The notes below the pieces were generated by a model. The model was not told the origin of the DNA. It was given only the letters and a program-made list of their open reading frames with translations, and ran no database searches. A stretch of 64,000 nt of DNA, taken from contig OX336348.1 in the NCBI GenBank assembly GCA_946902875.1, forward strand, positions 16,269,741 through 16,333,740, in the 5' to 3' direction. This DNA comes from Nematopogon swammerdamellus. Its lineage: Eukaryota > Arthropoda > Insecta > Lepidoptera > Adelidae. Every line of letters starts with the position of its first letter. Position 1 is the first letter of the stretch. A program made the position numbers and the translations under genes. Of the stretch, positions 40,583 through 50,211 are shown in pieces.

Positions 40583-43306
40583 TTATCAGTGATAGGAATA
40601 GGTAGGACTTATTTACCTAAACTTCGAGGAACAGAGTAAAAAATTTGAGACTTCCTTACGACAATATTTTTTTCCGGTTTAATAATATTCATGGTGTTAC
40701 AATTTCGCGATTTAAAAAAAGTGGCCGCCATTTTGAACTTTTTAGTAACTGGACAGATTGCTTTCAAAATCGACATCTGGGTGTCAGTGTGGACTCTGAA
40801 TACGAATCTGTAGTAAAAATTAAAAAAAGTGGCCGCCATTTTGAACTTTTTAGTTACTGGACTGATTGCTTTCAAAATCGATATCTGGGTGTATGTGGGG
40901 GCTCTGAATACGAATCTGTAGTAAAAATTTAAAAAAAGTGGCCGCCATTTTGAACTTTTTAGTTACTGGACCGATTGCTTTCAAAATCGATATCTGGGTG
41001 TATGTGGGGGCTCTGAATACGAATCTGTAGTAAAAATTTAAAAAAAGTGGCCGCCATTTTGAACTTTTTAGTTACTGGACCGATTGCTTTCAAAATCGAT
41101 ATCTGTGTGTCTGTGTGGGCTCTGAATACTAATCTGTAGTCAAAATTAAAAAAAGTGGCCGCCATTTTGAACTTTTTAGTTACTGGACCGATTGCTTTCA
41201 AAATCGATATCTGGGTGTATGTGTGGGCTCTGAATACGAATCTGTAGTAAAAATTAAAAAAAGTGGCCGCCATTTTGAACAAGTTACTGGACTGATTGCT
41301 TTCAAAATCGATATCTGGGTGTCTGTGTGGGCTCTGAATACGAATCTGTAATCAAAATAAAAAAAAGTGGCCGCCATTTTGAACTTTTTAGTTACTGGAC
41401 CGATTGCTTTCAAAATCGATATCTGGGTGTATGTGTGGGCTCTGAATACGAATCTGTAGTAAAAATTAAAAAAAGTGGCCGCCATTTTGAACTTTTTAGT
41501 TACTGGACTGATTGCTTTCAAAATCGATATCTGGGTGTCTGTGTGGGCTCTGAATACGAATCTGTAATCAAAATAAAAAAAAGTGGCCGCCATTTTGAAC
41601 TTTTTAGTTACTGGACCGATTGCTTTCAAAATCGATATCTGGGTGTATGTGGGGGCTCTGAATACGAATCTGTCGTAAAAATTAAAAAAAAGTGGCCGCC
41701 ATTTTGAACTTTTTAGTTACTGGACTGATTGCTTTCAAAATCGATATCTGGGTGTCTGTGTGGGCTCTGAATACGAATCTGTAATCAAAATTAAAAAAAG
41801 TGGCCGCCATTTTGAACTTTTTAGTTACTGGACCGATTGCTTTCAAAATCGATATCTGGGTGTATGTGGGGGCTCTGAATACGAATCTGTAGTAAAAATT
41901 TAAAAAAAGTGGCCGCCATTTTGAACTTTTTAGTTACTGGACCGATTGCTTTCAAAATCGATATCTGGGTGTATGTGTGGGCTCTGAATACGAATCTGTA
42001 GTAAAAATTAAAAAAAGTGGCCGCCATTTTGAACTTTTTAGTTACTGGACTGATTGCTTTCAAAATCGATATCTGGGTGTCTGTGTGGGCTCTCAATACG
42101 AATCTGTAATCAAAATAAAAAAAAGTGGCCGCCATTTTGAACTTTTTAGTTACTGGACGGATTGCTTTCAAAATCGATATCTGGGTGTATGTGGGGGCTC
42201 TGAATACGAATCTGTCGTAAAAATTAAAAAAAAGTGGCCGCCATTTTGAACTTTTTAGTTACTGGACTGATTGCTTTCAAAATCGATATCTGGGTGTCTG
42301 TGTGGGCTCTAAATACGAATCTGTAATCAAAATTAAAAAAAGTGGCCGCCATTTTGAACTTTTTAGTTACTGGACCGATTGCTTTCAAAATCGATATCTG
42401 GGTGTATGTGGGGGCTCTGAATACGAATCTGTAGTAAAAATTTAAAAAAAGTGGCCGCCATTTTGAACTTTTTAGTTACTGGACCGATTGCTTTCAAAAT
42501 CGATATGTGGGTGTATGTGGGGGCTCTGAATACGAATCTGTAGTAAAAATTAAAAAAAGTGGCCGCCATTTTAAACTTTTTAGTTACTGGACTGATTGCT
42601 TTCAAAATCGATATCTGGGTGTCTGTGTGGGCTCTGAATACGAATCTGTAATCAAAATTAAAAAAAGTGGCCGCCATTTTGAACTTTTTAGTTACTGGAC
42701 CGATTGCTTTCAAAATCGATATCTGGGTGTCTGTGTGGGCTCTGAATACTAATCTGTAGTCAAAATTTAAAAAAAGTGGCCGCCATTTTGAACTTTTTAG
42801 TTACTGGACCGATTGCTTTCAAAATCGATATCTGGGTGTCTGTGTGGGCTCTAAATACGAAGCCGTTGTCAAAATTTAAGAAAAGTGGCCGCCATTTTGA
42901 ACTTTTTAGTTACTGGACCGATTGCTTTCAAAATCGATATAATATTTTTTATGTTAACTACATATTGTTATTCAGAGCCCACACAGACATGTATATATGG
43001 GTTTTGAAAGTAATCAGTCCAGTAACTAAAAAGTTCAAAATGGCGACCACTTTTTTAAGATTTTGACAACGGATTCGTATTCAGAGCCCACACAGACAAA
43101 CAAATGTCGATTTTGAAAGCAATCGGTCCAGTAACTAAAAAGTTCAAAATGGTGGTCACTTTTTTCAAATCGCGAAATTAAAACACCATGAATATTATTA
43201 AACCGGAAAAAAATATTGTCTTAAGGAAGTCTCCAATCTTTTACTCTGTTCCTCGAAATTTAGGTAAATAAGCCCTACTTATTCCTATCACTGATTATTA
43301 GTACAA
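40583..43306. mobile_element. Foldback-type element with long inverted ends and an internal 108 bp array
   Basis: The left end (ATTATCAGTGATAGG, CTTATTTACCTAAA, CGAGGAACAGAGTAAAA, TTTTTTTCCGGTTTAATAA, TATTCATGGTGTT, TCGCGATTT) is repeated inverted at the right end (about 43140-43306). Arms are at least 170 bp with scattered mismatches, and include one or two array units in inverted orientation. Between them lie 21 direct copies of a 108 bp unit. This is the architecture of foldback transposons. No transposase is encoded. Confidence 0.8.
40700..42950 (+). repeat. Tandem array: 21 copies of a ~108 bp unit
   Basis: Unit: GTGGCCGCCATTTTGAACTT, TTTAGTTACTGGACCGATTG, CTTTCAAAATCGATATCTGG, GTGT(A/C)TGTG(G/T)GGGCTCTGAA, TACGAATCTGTAGT, AAAAATTAAAAAAA. 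Two sub-types alternate: TATGTGGGGG with GTAGTAAAAATT, and CTGTGTGGG with GTAATCAAAAT, giving hints of a two-unit higher-order pattern. Because most units are 36 codons, long frames are open on both strands; these carry only the repeat. Two or three more units occur in inverted orientation at 43030-43160. Confidence 0.93.
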
Positions 43307-43807
43307 CTTTTCAAAAATATTAAAACAACAGTATTGTTTAATTTTTCAATATTTTTTTTTGGATTCAAACAATAATATTCGTTCAGTAAAAACTATTTGA
43401 AATAATATTACAAATAACAATTTCAAAATTCACAAATATACCGCACCATCATTGTCCGTCAGACTGGCATTCGTAGTGATCCCGTCAAGTTGCCGTCAAG
43501 CAAGGCTTCCGATTGGTCGGACGGTCGGCTCTTACTACCAGATACCCGAGCCAAGCCAGCGATAACAAACCTGTCGCTCGCCTTGCTCGCTCTGTCTCTC
43601 TCCATATCGCGGGGCGCGATATGGGTAACGGAGATAGACAAGTCACGTCATAAAAGATTAAATTGCGATTTCGATTTTCGTAGTAGTAGGGATTTTTGGC
43701 TAGCCGTGCTCCGATACAAACGCAGTAGCGTTGCGTCTCCCGTAGGTATTCTCCTTGGCTGCCATGGACGATAAGTTTATTAACGCGTTTGGGCTGTTTT
43801 ACCTGTG
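43307..43807. other. Unassigned sequence
   Basis: A+T-rich to about 43440, then balanced sequence with CGATATGGG and CTCGCTCTGTCTCTCTCC words. No gene recognised. Confidence 0.35.
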
Positions 43808-43979
43808 TTTTTTTTTTTTTTTTATGGAAACTGACACGGTTGGCTACATCACCTACAACATCCGTGATGTCAGCCCATAACACCGGGTGAACTAGGTGCT
43901 ATGTCAGTGCTTCCCTTCATTTCGCGCCGGCTACATTGAACTGGACGGAAAACACGAACTATTTACATAGCCGTTTCAT
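43808..43979 (-). mobile_element. SINE B copy, 5'-truncated
   Basis: From the poly(A) tail (T17 on the plus strand) through ATGGAAACTGACACGG, CATCACCTACAACATCCG, to CTATTTACATAGCCGTTT. The central domain and head are missing. Confidence 0.85.
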
Positions 43980-44645
43980 AATTACATTATGCAGCATGGA
44001 GCGGACGTTTTTTGCTACTCCAATCCATATTGTTGTTGGTTACTCCCAACTGCCGACATCTGCGCCACCTTCGCTCGCAGTCGTGCGCGCAACTGACGAT
44101 GCACATGTGTGGGAGACTACGCAAATGTTCGAGGCTCGCGCTCTTTGATGTACGTCAAAAAACCGACACAGTTCGGAAAGGCACGAATGTGATAAAAACT
44201 TCGCGAGTGCATTCGCGAGTGTCGTCCTACACTACACAACGGGCTCACGTATTCGTGCACATGTGAAAGACCGGCAATAGTGAAGGGAATCAGCGCGCGC
44301 GCCCGCGGTTGTCGATGAAAAGTCGCTTTATCGGGTTTCCTTACGAGATGATTTATAAAAAAAAAACGTGTTGTTTTTGTCATTATAAAGTTTTTTTAAT
44401 CTTTATTTTGTAGGGGCTTTGGTGCACACAGTGACCATTGGAAAACACATAAATTACAAGCAAAAATCTATTATATATATTTATAAAATTCTTCTTTTTT
44501 TTATTATGTAGGTAGGTACTGCGCAAACCTATATAATTTTATGGCCTTGTTGGAGGCTGGCTCCGCTAATAATATAGTGGTGTAGCTTCCAACATTATAG
44601 TAAGTGATACCCATTATAATGTAATTATGTGTGTATGTTATATTA
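43980..44645. other. Unassigned sequence
   Basis: Holds CGCGAGTGCATTCGCGAGTG (44200-44219), related to 39715-39745, and a poly(A)-like stretch near 44360. No gene recognised. Confidence 0.35.
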
Positions 44646-44780
44646 TCCATACTAATATTATAAATTCGAAGTAACTCTGTTGTCTGTCTGTCTGTTACCT
44701 TTTCACGCCTAAACCGCTGAACAGATTTCGATAAAATATTGCACGGAGATGAATTGCATGCTGAGGAAGGACATAGGCTT
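44646..44780 (+). mobile_element. 5' end fragment of the Helitron 1 family
   Basis: Starts TCCATACTAATATTATAAAT after A, and follows Helitron 1 closely (GTAACTCTGTTGTCTGTCTG, CGCTGAACAGATTTCG, GATGAATTGCAT) to about 44780. The rest of the element is absent. Confidence 0.8.
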
Positions 44781-44831
44781 AGATAATTGTGATAATTGAT
44801 AATTGTGATAATTGTGCTTAGATATTGCTTG

Positions 44832-44873
44832 TGTATGTTTACTGTGCTGAAAATTCAGCACAGTAAACATACA
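44832..44873. repeat. Perfect 20 bp inverted repeat with AA loop
   Basis: TGTATGTTTACTGTGCTGAA, AA, then its exact complement. A very stable hairpin or extruded cruciform directly after TAATTGTGA tandem repeats. Confidence 0.85.
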
Positions 44874-45539
44874 ACACCAGTATATAATACTTCTATTTAG
44901 ATACATAGTTCATAATAAACTAAATTCTTTTTTAATAAAGTTTAAGTTTTATTATCTCATAGCTACAGATAGGTAACCGGTAACTGGCCATTTTCTATTC
45001 GATATTAAGAAAAATAACTTCATGTCACATTTTTTTCTGAACAATTTGGTCACATTTAATTTTATATATTATATAATTTTTATATAATATTTTTACAACC
45101 TTAGAAATTCTAGCCAATTATTCCATTTAAAACATTCCGTTTGTTTCCTTTCTTTTTCATTTTATTGATGTGAATAAAAAAGTAAAAAATACTTCTATGT
45201 TCTGTTAATTTAAAATTATTAGTTGTATTTAATAAATAAAACAAATAATGAAAGACAATAAACTATTTGACAATATGCTTTATTTAAATGAACGCTACTT
45301 ATTGCTGTACGTGACTCTTTGTATTTAATTATTTGCTAAATTAAAATACATTCAAGTTTCTGTACACTTATTGCTACAAAGGAAGTTCACTTACTGTAGG
45401 TATTTGTGTATTCTGGTAAGTGGGTCAGATCAGAACGCCTCTCAAAATTAAATGTAATTGGGTCGAAAGGCCACAATTTTTTTTTCTTTTTGACAGTGGG
45501 TCCTGAGAATGGGTCAGAACGCCACGAGATCAATAAATC
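44874..45539. other. A+T-rich spacer
   Basis: No gene recognised. TTTATATATTATATAATT runs near 45060-45090. Confidence 0.35.
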
Positions 45540-46110
45540 AATGGCAAATGCAAAAGTGGTCCATGTAGATATATCCGATCATGATGCAATACTGTTTAAT
45601 GTAAAAGATGAAAATGTATTAATTGACACTGAAGAGCCATTTTACTCAAGAAAAATTTATTCCAAGTACAATTTAGCACAATTCAATGATCATATTGGAC
45701 AAATCGATTTGTCAGTAATGGATAATGAAAATAACTCACAAAATAAATTTACAATATTTCACAATATTTTAAAGGACACAATCAGCAAATGTTTAATGTT
45801 AAAAGAACCAAAAGAAAAAGAATAACCGAAAAAAGTTGGGTCACAAGGGGTATTAAAATATCTAGTAAAATAAAGAGAAATATGTACCTAACTTTAAAAA
45901 AGACTAATTGTAACATTCTAAAAGGCGAATATAAAAAATACACAAAATTATTAAAAAGAGTACGCAAACAGGCTAAATAAAACGCTAATAGAGATGAAAT
46001 AAAAACCTCAAATAATAAAATAAAGACAACATGGAAAATAGTAAAACGGAAAACAAATATTAAGAATTATAATAAAATAGAAAAAAAATCATTAAAACAA
46101 AACAAAATTT
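45540..46110 (+). pseudogene. LINE ORF2 fragment: endonuclease end and connector
   Basis: VVHVDISDHDAILFNV contains the SDH box that ends the APE-type endonuclease. About 65 residues later the connector typical of CR1/Jockey-type ORF2 appears in another frame (KRITEKSWVTRGIKISSKIK, then YKKYTKLLKRVRKQAK), a stop at 45978, and a further stretch (TTWKIVKRKTNIKN). At least one frameshift (about 45790-45810) and one stop break it. The region is strongly A-biased, unlike the other LINEs here, which suggests a different family or longer decay. The reverse transcriptase is missing. Confidence 0.75.
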
Positions 46111-46139
46111 GTACCGTGTGGGGCCGGTACTTTAAAAGA

Positions 46140-46438
46140 ATAGCCCCACTGCATCTCTCCCCGTGTATGTCGTAAAAGGCGACTAAGGGATATGACTCCC
46201 TTCTTATATTACTAGGTGGTAGGGCTTAACCCGCCCGGGTTGGTACCACCGCACTGAATGAAAGGTCGGTCGAAACGGCTATGTAAATAGTTTGTGTTTT
46301 CCGTCCAGTTCAGTGTAGCCGGCACGATCGAAGGGAAGGCTGACGTAGCACCAAGTTCACCCGGTGTTATGGGCTGACATCACGGATGTTGTAGGTGATG
46401 TAGACAACCGTGTCAGTTTCCATAAAAAAAAAAAAAAA
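46140..46438 (+). mobile_element. SINE B-like copy with a third type of head
   Basis: The central domain (ATTACTAGGTGGTAGGGC, CCGGGTTGGTACCACCGC) and 3' block to GTGTCAGTTTCCAT plus A14 are SINE B. Its 5' part instead reads GCATCTCTCCCCGTGTATGT, CGTAAAAGGCGACTAAGGGA. That phrase is common in moth retroposons. So the same body is joined to a head that is neither the 5S/tRNA nor the SINE A tRNA head. Confidence 0.75.
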
Positions 46439-46440
46439 CA

Positions 46441-46942
46441 ACGAATTATCCGTGCGTGTCACCGGCTCAGATGCACACCGGCCAGCGGCACCCGTAGCCG
46501 CCCCGTGCTGGTGCGGTTCAGCAAGCTGGAGACGAGGTCGCATGTGTGGCGTAAGAAGACGATGCTGAAAGGCTCCGGCGTCTCCGTATCGGAGTTCCTG
46601 ACTCCGGAACGCCGGAAGTTGTTTTCCGAGGCGCGTCAGGTGTTTGGTGTGTCCAAATGTTGGACATAAGATGCAAACATCTACGTCGTGCTACCAGACG
46701 GCACAAAGCACGGTGTTCGGAGCGCGGAACAGCTACGCGACCTCTCGGCTCGTCTTCCGGCGTCGGTCGGCGCAGTCGCATCAGTCCCGACCACTACGGG
46801 AAGGCAGGTGTCGACACCGACGGCTGATGTGCGCCCCAAGCCAGGAGCCAAGAAGCCGACGACGGTGAGCACAACTATTGGAGCTGCGCGCGAACTGCGT
46901 GAACGGCCGTTCACCGGAACCGTCAAGGCGAGACCGAAATAA
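46441..46942 (+). pseudogene. LINE ORF1-like C-terminal domain with one stop
   Basis: The frame reads RPVLVRFSKLETRSHVWRKK, KGSGVSVSEFLTPERRKLFS, FGVSKCWT, a stop at 46667-46669, then DANIYVVLPDG in the same frame and on to a stop at 46940-46942. The RPVLVRF...VW..K...L pattern followed by SEFLTP.R..L...AR and IYV..PDG fits the RNA-binding C-terminal part of ORF1-type proteins carried by insect LINEs. The tail is Pro/Thr/Arg-rich. It starts right in the A-tail of the SINE at 46438, so the upstream coiled coil is lost. G+C content is clearly higher than in neighbouring DNA. Confidence 0.55.
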
Positions 46943-47451
46943 TCCGGACCGGGTCATAACATTATTTCTACTCACTTGGTTGTATCCTCCGAGAACAGAT
47001 AAATAAAATAATGTATATATATACAGATAGGAATCGGACCAATAACAGTCAGGAACGCTAATTTTAGTTCTGTTTTTTAGATTTATTCGTCTCCTCCCGA
47101 AACAGGCAAAACTCATTAGAGTATACAGCCAATTCTGTTGTAGCTTTTAACGTCTGTAGTATAAGTTCTCGCACCGCGAGAACCACAAAAATATATATTT
47201 TTAATTACAACGACGACGCGACAAGCTTCCGCCGTCCGCCATCTTTTTCGACCTCACTCTAACTCAGCGAGACCGTGGCGCTAGTGTGCAGTGTGAAATG
47301 AGTCGCGGTCCCACGAAATAGTCATCTGTCTGTGTGACATATTACCAGATTATTTTCTTTGTGGTTTAAACAAATGTCATTTTGTATGTCATGTCAAATA
47401 TCATGGTCAATCAATGTCATGTCAATGATTGTATTGTAGAAACTCCATATC
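46943..47451. other. Spacer containing a dispersed repeat
   Basis: Apart from the repeat at 47058-47250 nothing is recognised. ATGTCATGTCAA-type words recur at 47390-47430. Confidence 0.35.
47058..47250. repeat. Dispersed ~190 bp repeat (partner 53925-54100)
   Basis: ATTCGTCTCCTCCCGAAACA, CATTAGAGTATACAGCCA, GCGAGAACCACAAAAATATA, ACGACGCGACAA and CTTCCGCCGTCC are shared, in the same order and orientation, with 53925-54100. Family unknown. Confidence 0.8.
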
Positions 47452-47560
47452 AAATCAAATCAAATCAAATCATTTATTCGTAATCATATTTCATATTACA
47501 AGTCAAAGGCAGGTATACAATATAGAATACAAATATGTATAATTCATCCTTATTTATTAT
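47452..47560 (-). mobile_element. LINE 3' tail fragment
   Basis: On the minus strand, AATAAATGATTTGATTTGAT with four GATTT units is a CR1-like 3' terminus (polyadenylation-type signal then short tandem repeats). No coding part. Confidence 0.5.
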
Positions 47561-47614
47561 TAGCCATATTTTGACATAAATCAGTATCGGTAGGGTTAGC
47601 GACAAAGACATTAA

Positions 47615-47806
47615 ACCCACCCTCTTCCATATAGACCGGACAACAAGAACAAAATCGTAATCTACGACTTAGATCCTAGTGGTACAAAGTCGTTCAGTCT
47701 AGCGCCAACAGTCCGCATGAGAGGTCGTATTCGTGTGCTAGAGAAAGAAGAAAATCTAAGAAAATATGCCGAGTTGCGCATTGCGGTATTGCAAATCTCG
47801 ATATAA
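47615..47806 (+). CDS. Unrecognised short ORF, possibly a host exon or retrocopy
   Basis: An open stretch of 63 codons ending in TAA at 47804-47806. It reads PDNKNKIVIYDLDPSGTKSF, then LAPTVRMRGRIRVLEKEENL and KYAELRIAVLQISI. Amino-acid usage is natural and hydrophilic with no low complexity, unlike chance frames nearby. Upstream there are several AG acceptor-like sites (for example TATAG|ACC at 47634), but no ATG in frame, so it may be a last exon or a 5'-truncated retrocopy. The 30 bp upstream (GACATTAAACCCACCCTCTT) is shared with the LINE ORF1 at 2425-2455, so an origin in an uncharacterised LINE ORF1 is also possible. I do not recognise the family. Confidence 0.35.
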   Translation, partial: THPLPYRPDNKNKIVIYDLDPSGTKSFSLAPTVRMRGRIRVLEKEENLRKYAELRIAVLQISI

Positions 47807-48244
47807 AAATACGACTGAGCATGTAATCAGTTTATTTTCATAAGTATTGTGTATATTTATTCAATATTTGAATATAATACATAATTTCCATAGATGATTC
47901 TAGAACAACGATCAACTAGGCCATATTGAAAAAATAAAAAGCGCCCTCTGTTATACAGTAGCTTTACTACTATTATAGTACGAGATCCCACAACCAATAT
48001 TTTTGTCTCATAGTATTTCGTTCAATTGTCCTCAACCCGATACTAAATGTTTTTCGTGTAGCGTCTCCTGACAGTATTTTTTAAAAATGGCAACCAATTT
48101 GACCGAACCCTGTCATGGTATTCCGTTTGATTTTCGGAATGTTGTTGAATTACCGATCTAAGATAACCAGAACATGTTTTTCAGACGTCAGTAGCGGTGC
48201 GCGTACCAACCTTTACAAAAATGCCAAATGAGGCAAAACAAATA
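47807..48244. other. Unassigned spacer left of the mariner
   Basis: A+T-rich; no gene recognised. Confidence 0.35.
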
Positions 48245-48326
48245 TTAGGTCCTTGTCTATGAAATTGCCGTTTTACCTATATAGAAAAAATAAAAAATTT
48301 TTTTTTATGAAAAATATATATTTGTT

Positions 48327-49304
48327 TAATCGAAGTATTGGCCATTATTATCAATGCACTTTTGCCATTTTACTGGAAGTTCATTGATGCCTCTACTATA
48401 GAAATCCTGGGGATGGGAATCGATGAACTCTTTAAAGGCGTTTTTCACTGCCTCGTCGGATTTGTTTTGACGTGATGATGTCACGTCTTATAAATTGATG
48501 AACACCGGCTGCACGCACGAAGAAGTGTAACGTTCCATCTAAACCTGTGTGTGCAAGCGAGAGCGCGATAGAGACCCGTGTGTGCAAGCGAGAGCGCGAT
48601 AGAGAGGCATATACAATAGTTGAAAATACAAAATATATTTCTCCGTCTTTTGCGAGCCTCGAACCCGCGGTCCCTGCCACCATCACTGACCAGACGTGCA
48701 AGAAGCTGTAATGAATAATCCCGGCACAGGTCCACCATACACTGACAAGCAACTTCTTTTGACTCAATTTGCGTTTGGGACATGGTTTGGCTGCCTCCCC
48801 TGTGTCCAACCAGTGTGACGGACGTTTTCGATTGTCATACAGGATCCACTTTTTATCACAAGTGACAATCCGATTCAGAATCCCCCCATTTCTGTGCTTA
48901 TTCAAAAAGTTAAGACAAGCTTCGACGCGATTTTGTTGTTGTTTTTCAGTGAGTTCATACAGTAACCAATTTCCGAGCTTTTTTATCTTTTCAATTTGAC
49001 GTAAATGAATCAGTATCGTTTTATAACTTACATTGAAGGCTGCTGCTAATTCCGACGTGGTTTGTGATTAATCTGCTTCAACTATGGCTTTAAATTCATT
49101 GTTATCGACTCTCGTCTCCGGTCGGCCACGGGGCTCATCATTGAGATGAAAATTTCCAGAACGGAAGCGATCAAACCAAAAACGCACAGTCAGTACGTTC
49201 ACTTGTCTGGTCCATACACGTCGATGATATTGCATGCCGTCTGTGCTGCGTTGGTGCTGCGACGGGATTCATATTCGAAAATAACGCGCAATTTAGATTT
49301 TTCC
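48327..49304 (-). pseudogene. mariner transposase, deleted and nonsense-mutated
   Basis: From ATG at 49304 (MEKSKLRVIFEYESRRSTNA) a stop appears after 36 codons. Recognisable blocks follow: ELAAAFNVSYKTI (helix-turn-helix), KKLGNWLLYELTEKQQQNRV, IVTCDKKWILYDNRKRPSHW with the first catalytic Asp, and KKLLVSVWW. Then about 200 bp (48480-48690) of foreign or rearranged sequence replaces the part with the second and third Asp (HDNARPH and HPPYSPDL are absent). The C-terminus (AFKEFIDSHPQDFYSRGINE) resumes and ends near 48327. Inactive. Confidence 0.85.
48546..48606. repeat. Two ~30 bp direct repeats within the mariner insertion
   Basis: GTGTGTGCAAGCGAGAGCGC (plus GATAGAGA) occurs twice in tandem with 2-3 nt spacing. 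It belongs to the foreign segment that replaced the mariner catalytic core. Confidence 0.8.
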
Positions 49305-49457
49305 ATGGTCACAGAACCAGCGATGTAAAAAAACCCGAACGGTGGGAAAACAAATGAACAACTGATTTGGAAAAAAGAATAATTTGCTTTTATAACAGAA
49401 AATATTTGAAATTGGAATTCCTACGCAAAAAAAAGGTAGCCACTTTCAAAGTTTTAT

Positions 49458-49855
49458 TTTTATTTTTATTTTTTTTATGGAAACTGACACGGTTGGCTAC
49501 ATCACCTACAACGTCCGTGATGTCAGCCCATAGCACCGGGTGAACTAGGTGCCATGTCAGTGCTTCCCCCTTTGATCGTGCCGGCTACACTGAACTGGTC
49601 GGAGAACACAAACTATTTACATAGCCGTTTTGACCGAAGTTTCATTCAGTGCGGTGGTACCAACCCGGGCGGATTAAACCCTACCACCAAGTAAGATTAG
49701 GAGGGAAGGGACCTACAGTTTTACGAGGAATCCGAACCTCGGTCAGCCTCCAACGGTCAGCGGTCACCCATCCAAGTACTGACCGCACCCAGCGTTGCTT
49801 AACATTCAATAGCGACAGTTGACTGTCTGCACCACTGAGCTATCGAGGCTGACAT
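49458..49855 (-). mobile_element. SINE B, full-length copy with 5S rRNA/tRNA composite head
   Basis: Read on the minus strand: a tRNA-like start (GCCTCGATAGCTCAGTGGTG, with TAGCTCAGTGG as A box), a 44 bp 5S rRNA-like segment (49803-49760: GTTAAGCAACGCTGGGTGCG and GTACTTGGATGGGTGACCGC), a B-box-like GAGGTTCGGATTCC, then the central domain (CCCGGGTTGGTACCACCGC), GGCTATGTAAATAGTTTGTG and the 3' block to GTCAGTTTCCAT with an A/TAAAAA tail. The 5S piece holds the internal control region (box A, intermediate element, box C) of 5S genes. It is inserted in the mariner. Confidence 0.88.
49760..49803 (-). promoter_or_regulatory. 5S rRNA-derived internal promoter segment of SINE B
   Basis: Matches the second half of eukaryotic 5S rRNA: AGCAACGC..GGGTGCGGTC (box A and intermediate element) and GGATGGGTGACCGC (box C). 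A shorter relic occurs in the SINE B at 51581-51620. Confidence 0.8.
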
Positions 49856-49910
49856 ACAAGTGGTCAGTTTGTAGAAACGGCAATTTCATTTTCAATTTCA
49901 GCACCTAATA

Positions 49911-50211
49911 TTATAGCTCAAACAGTCTCAAAATCATTTTTACAAGTGAATTTGGGTCAATTGATCAAAACGGAATAGTAAATTAAATTTAACGATTTTA
50001 TCGCTCATATAAAATCAACTATCATTTTGGTCGTTGGCTCTCGTCCTATTAGACTATTGGCTTCATCTATCGACCGATAGATGAAATGTGTTCTAATTAT
50101 GTGTTCTATATTACATCATGTTTTTGCTATTCAAAGCTAGATGGCGTATTATAATCTTGAGCTCAAAAAGTTTATATGGAAATATTCGCAATGTCCTCTC
50201 TATAGCCCCTT
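49911..50211. other. Spacer and 3' UTR of the minus-strand LINE
   Basis: Contains the downstream sequence of the LINE at 50212; no A-rich tail could be fixed. Confidence 0.4.

Larger units (their letters stand above)
48245..49908 (-). mobile_element. mariner-like element with TA target duplication, interrupted
   Basis: Ends are TTAGGTCCTTGTCTATGAAA (left) and, inverted at the right, TTAGGTGCTGAAATTG...ATGAAATTGCCGTTTC; both contain TTAGGT and ATGAAATTGCCGTTT. TA flanks both sides (48243-48244 and 49909-49910). The interior has a damaged transposase on the minus strand and a SINE B at 49458-49855 near the right end. Confidence 0.85.

Noticed and set aside
40600..43070. Multiple 80-143 residue ORFs on both strands
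   Set aside because: All are translations of the 108 bp array unit; no start context or domain.
49760..49803. 5S rRNA gene
   Set aside because: Only about 44 bp of the 3' half is present, within a SINE.
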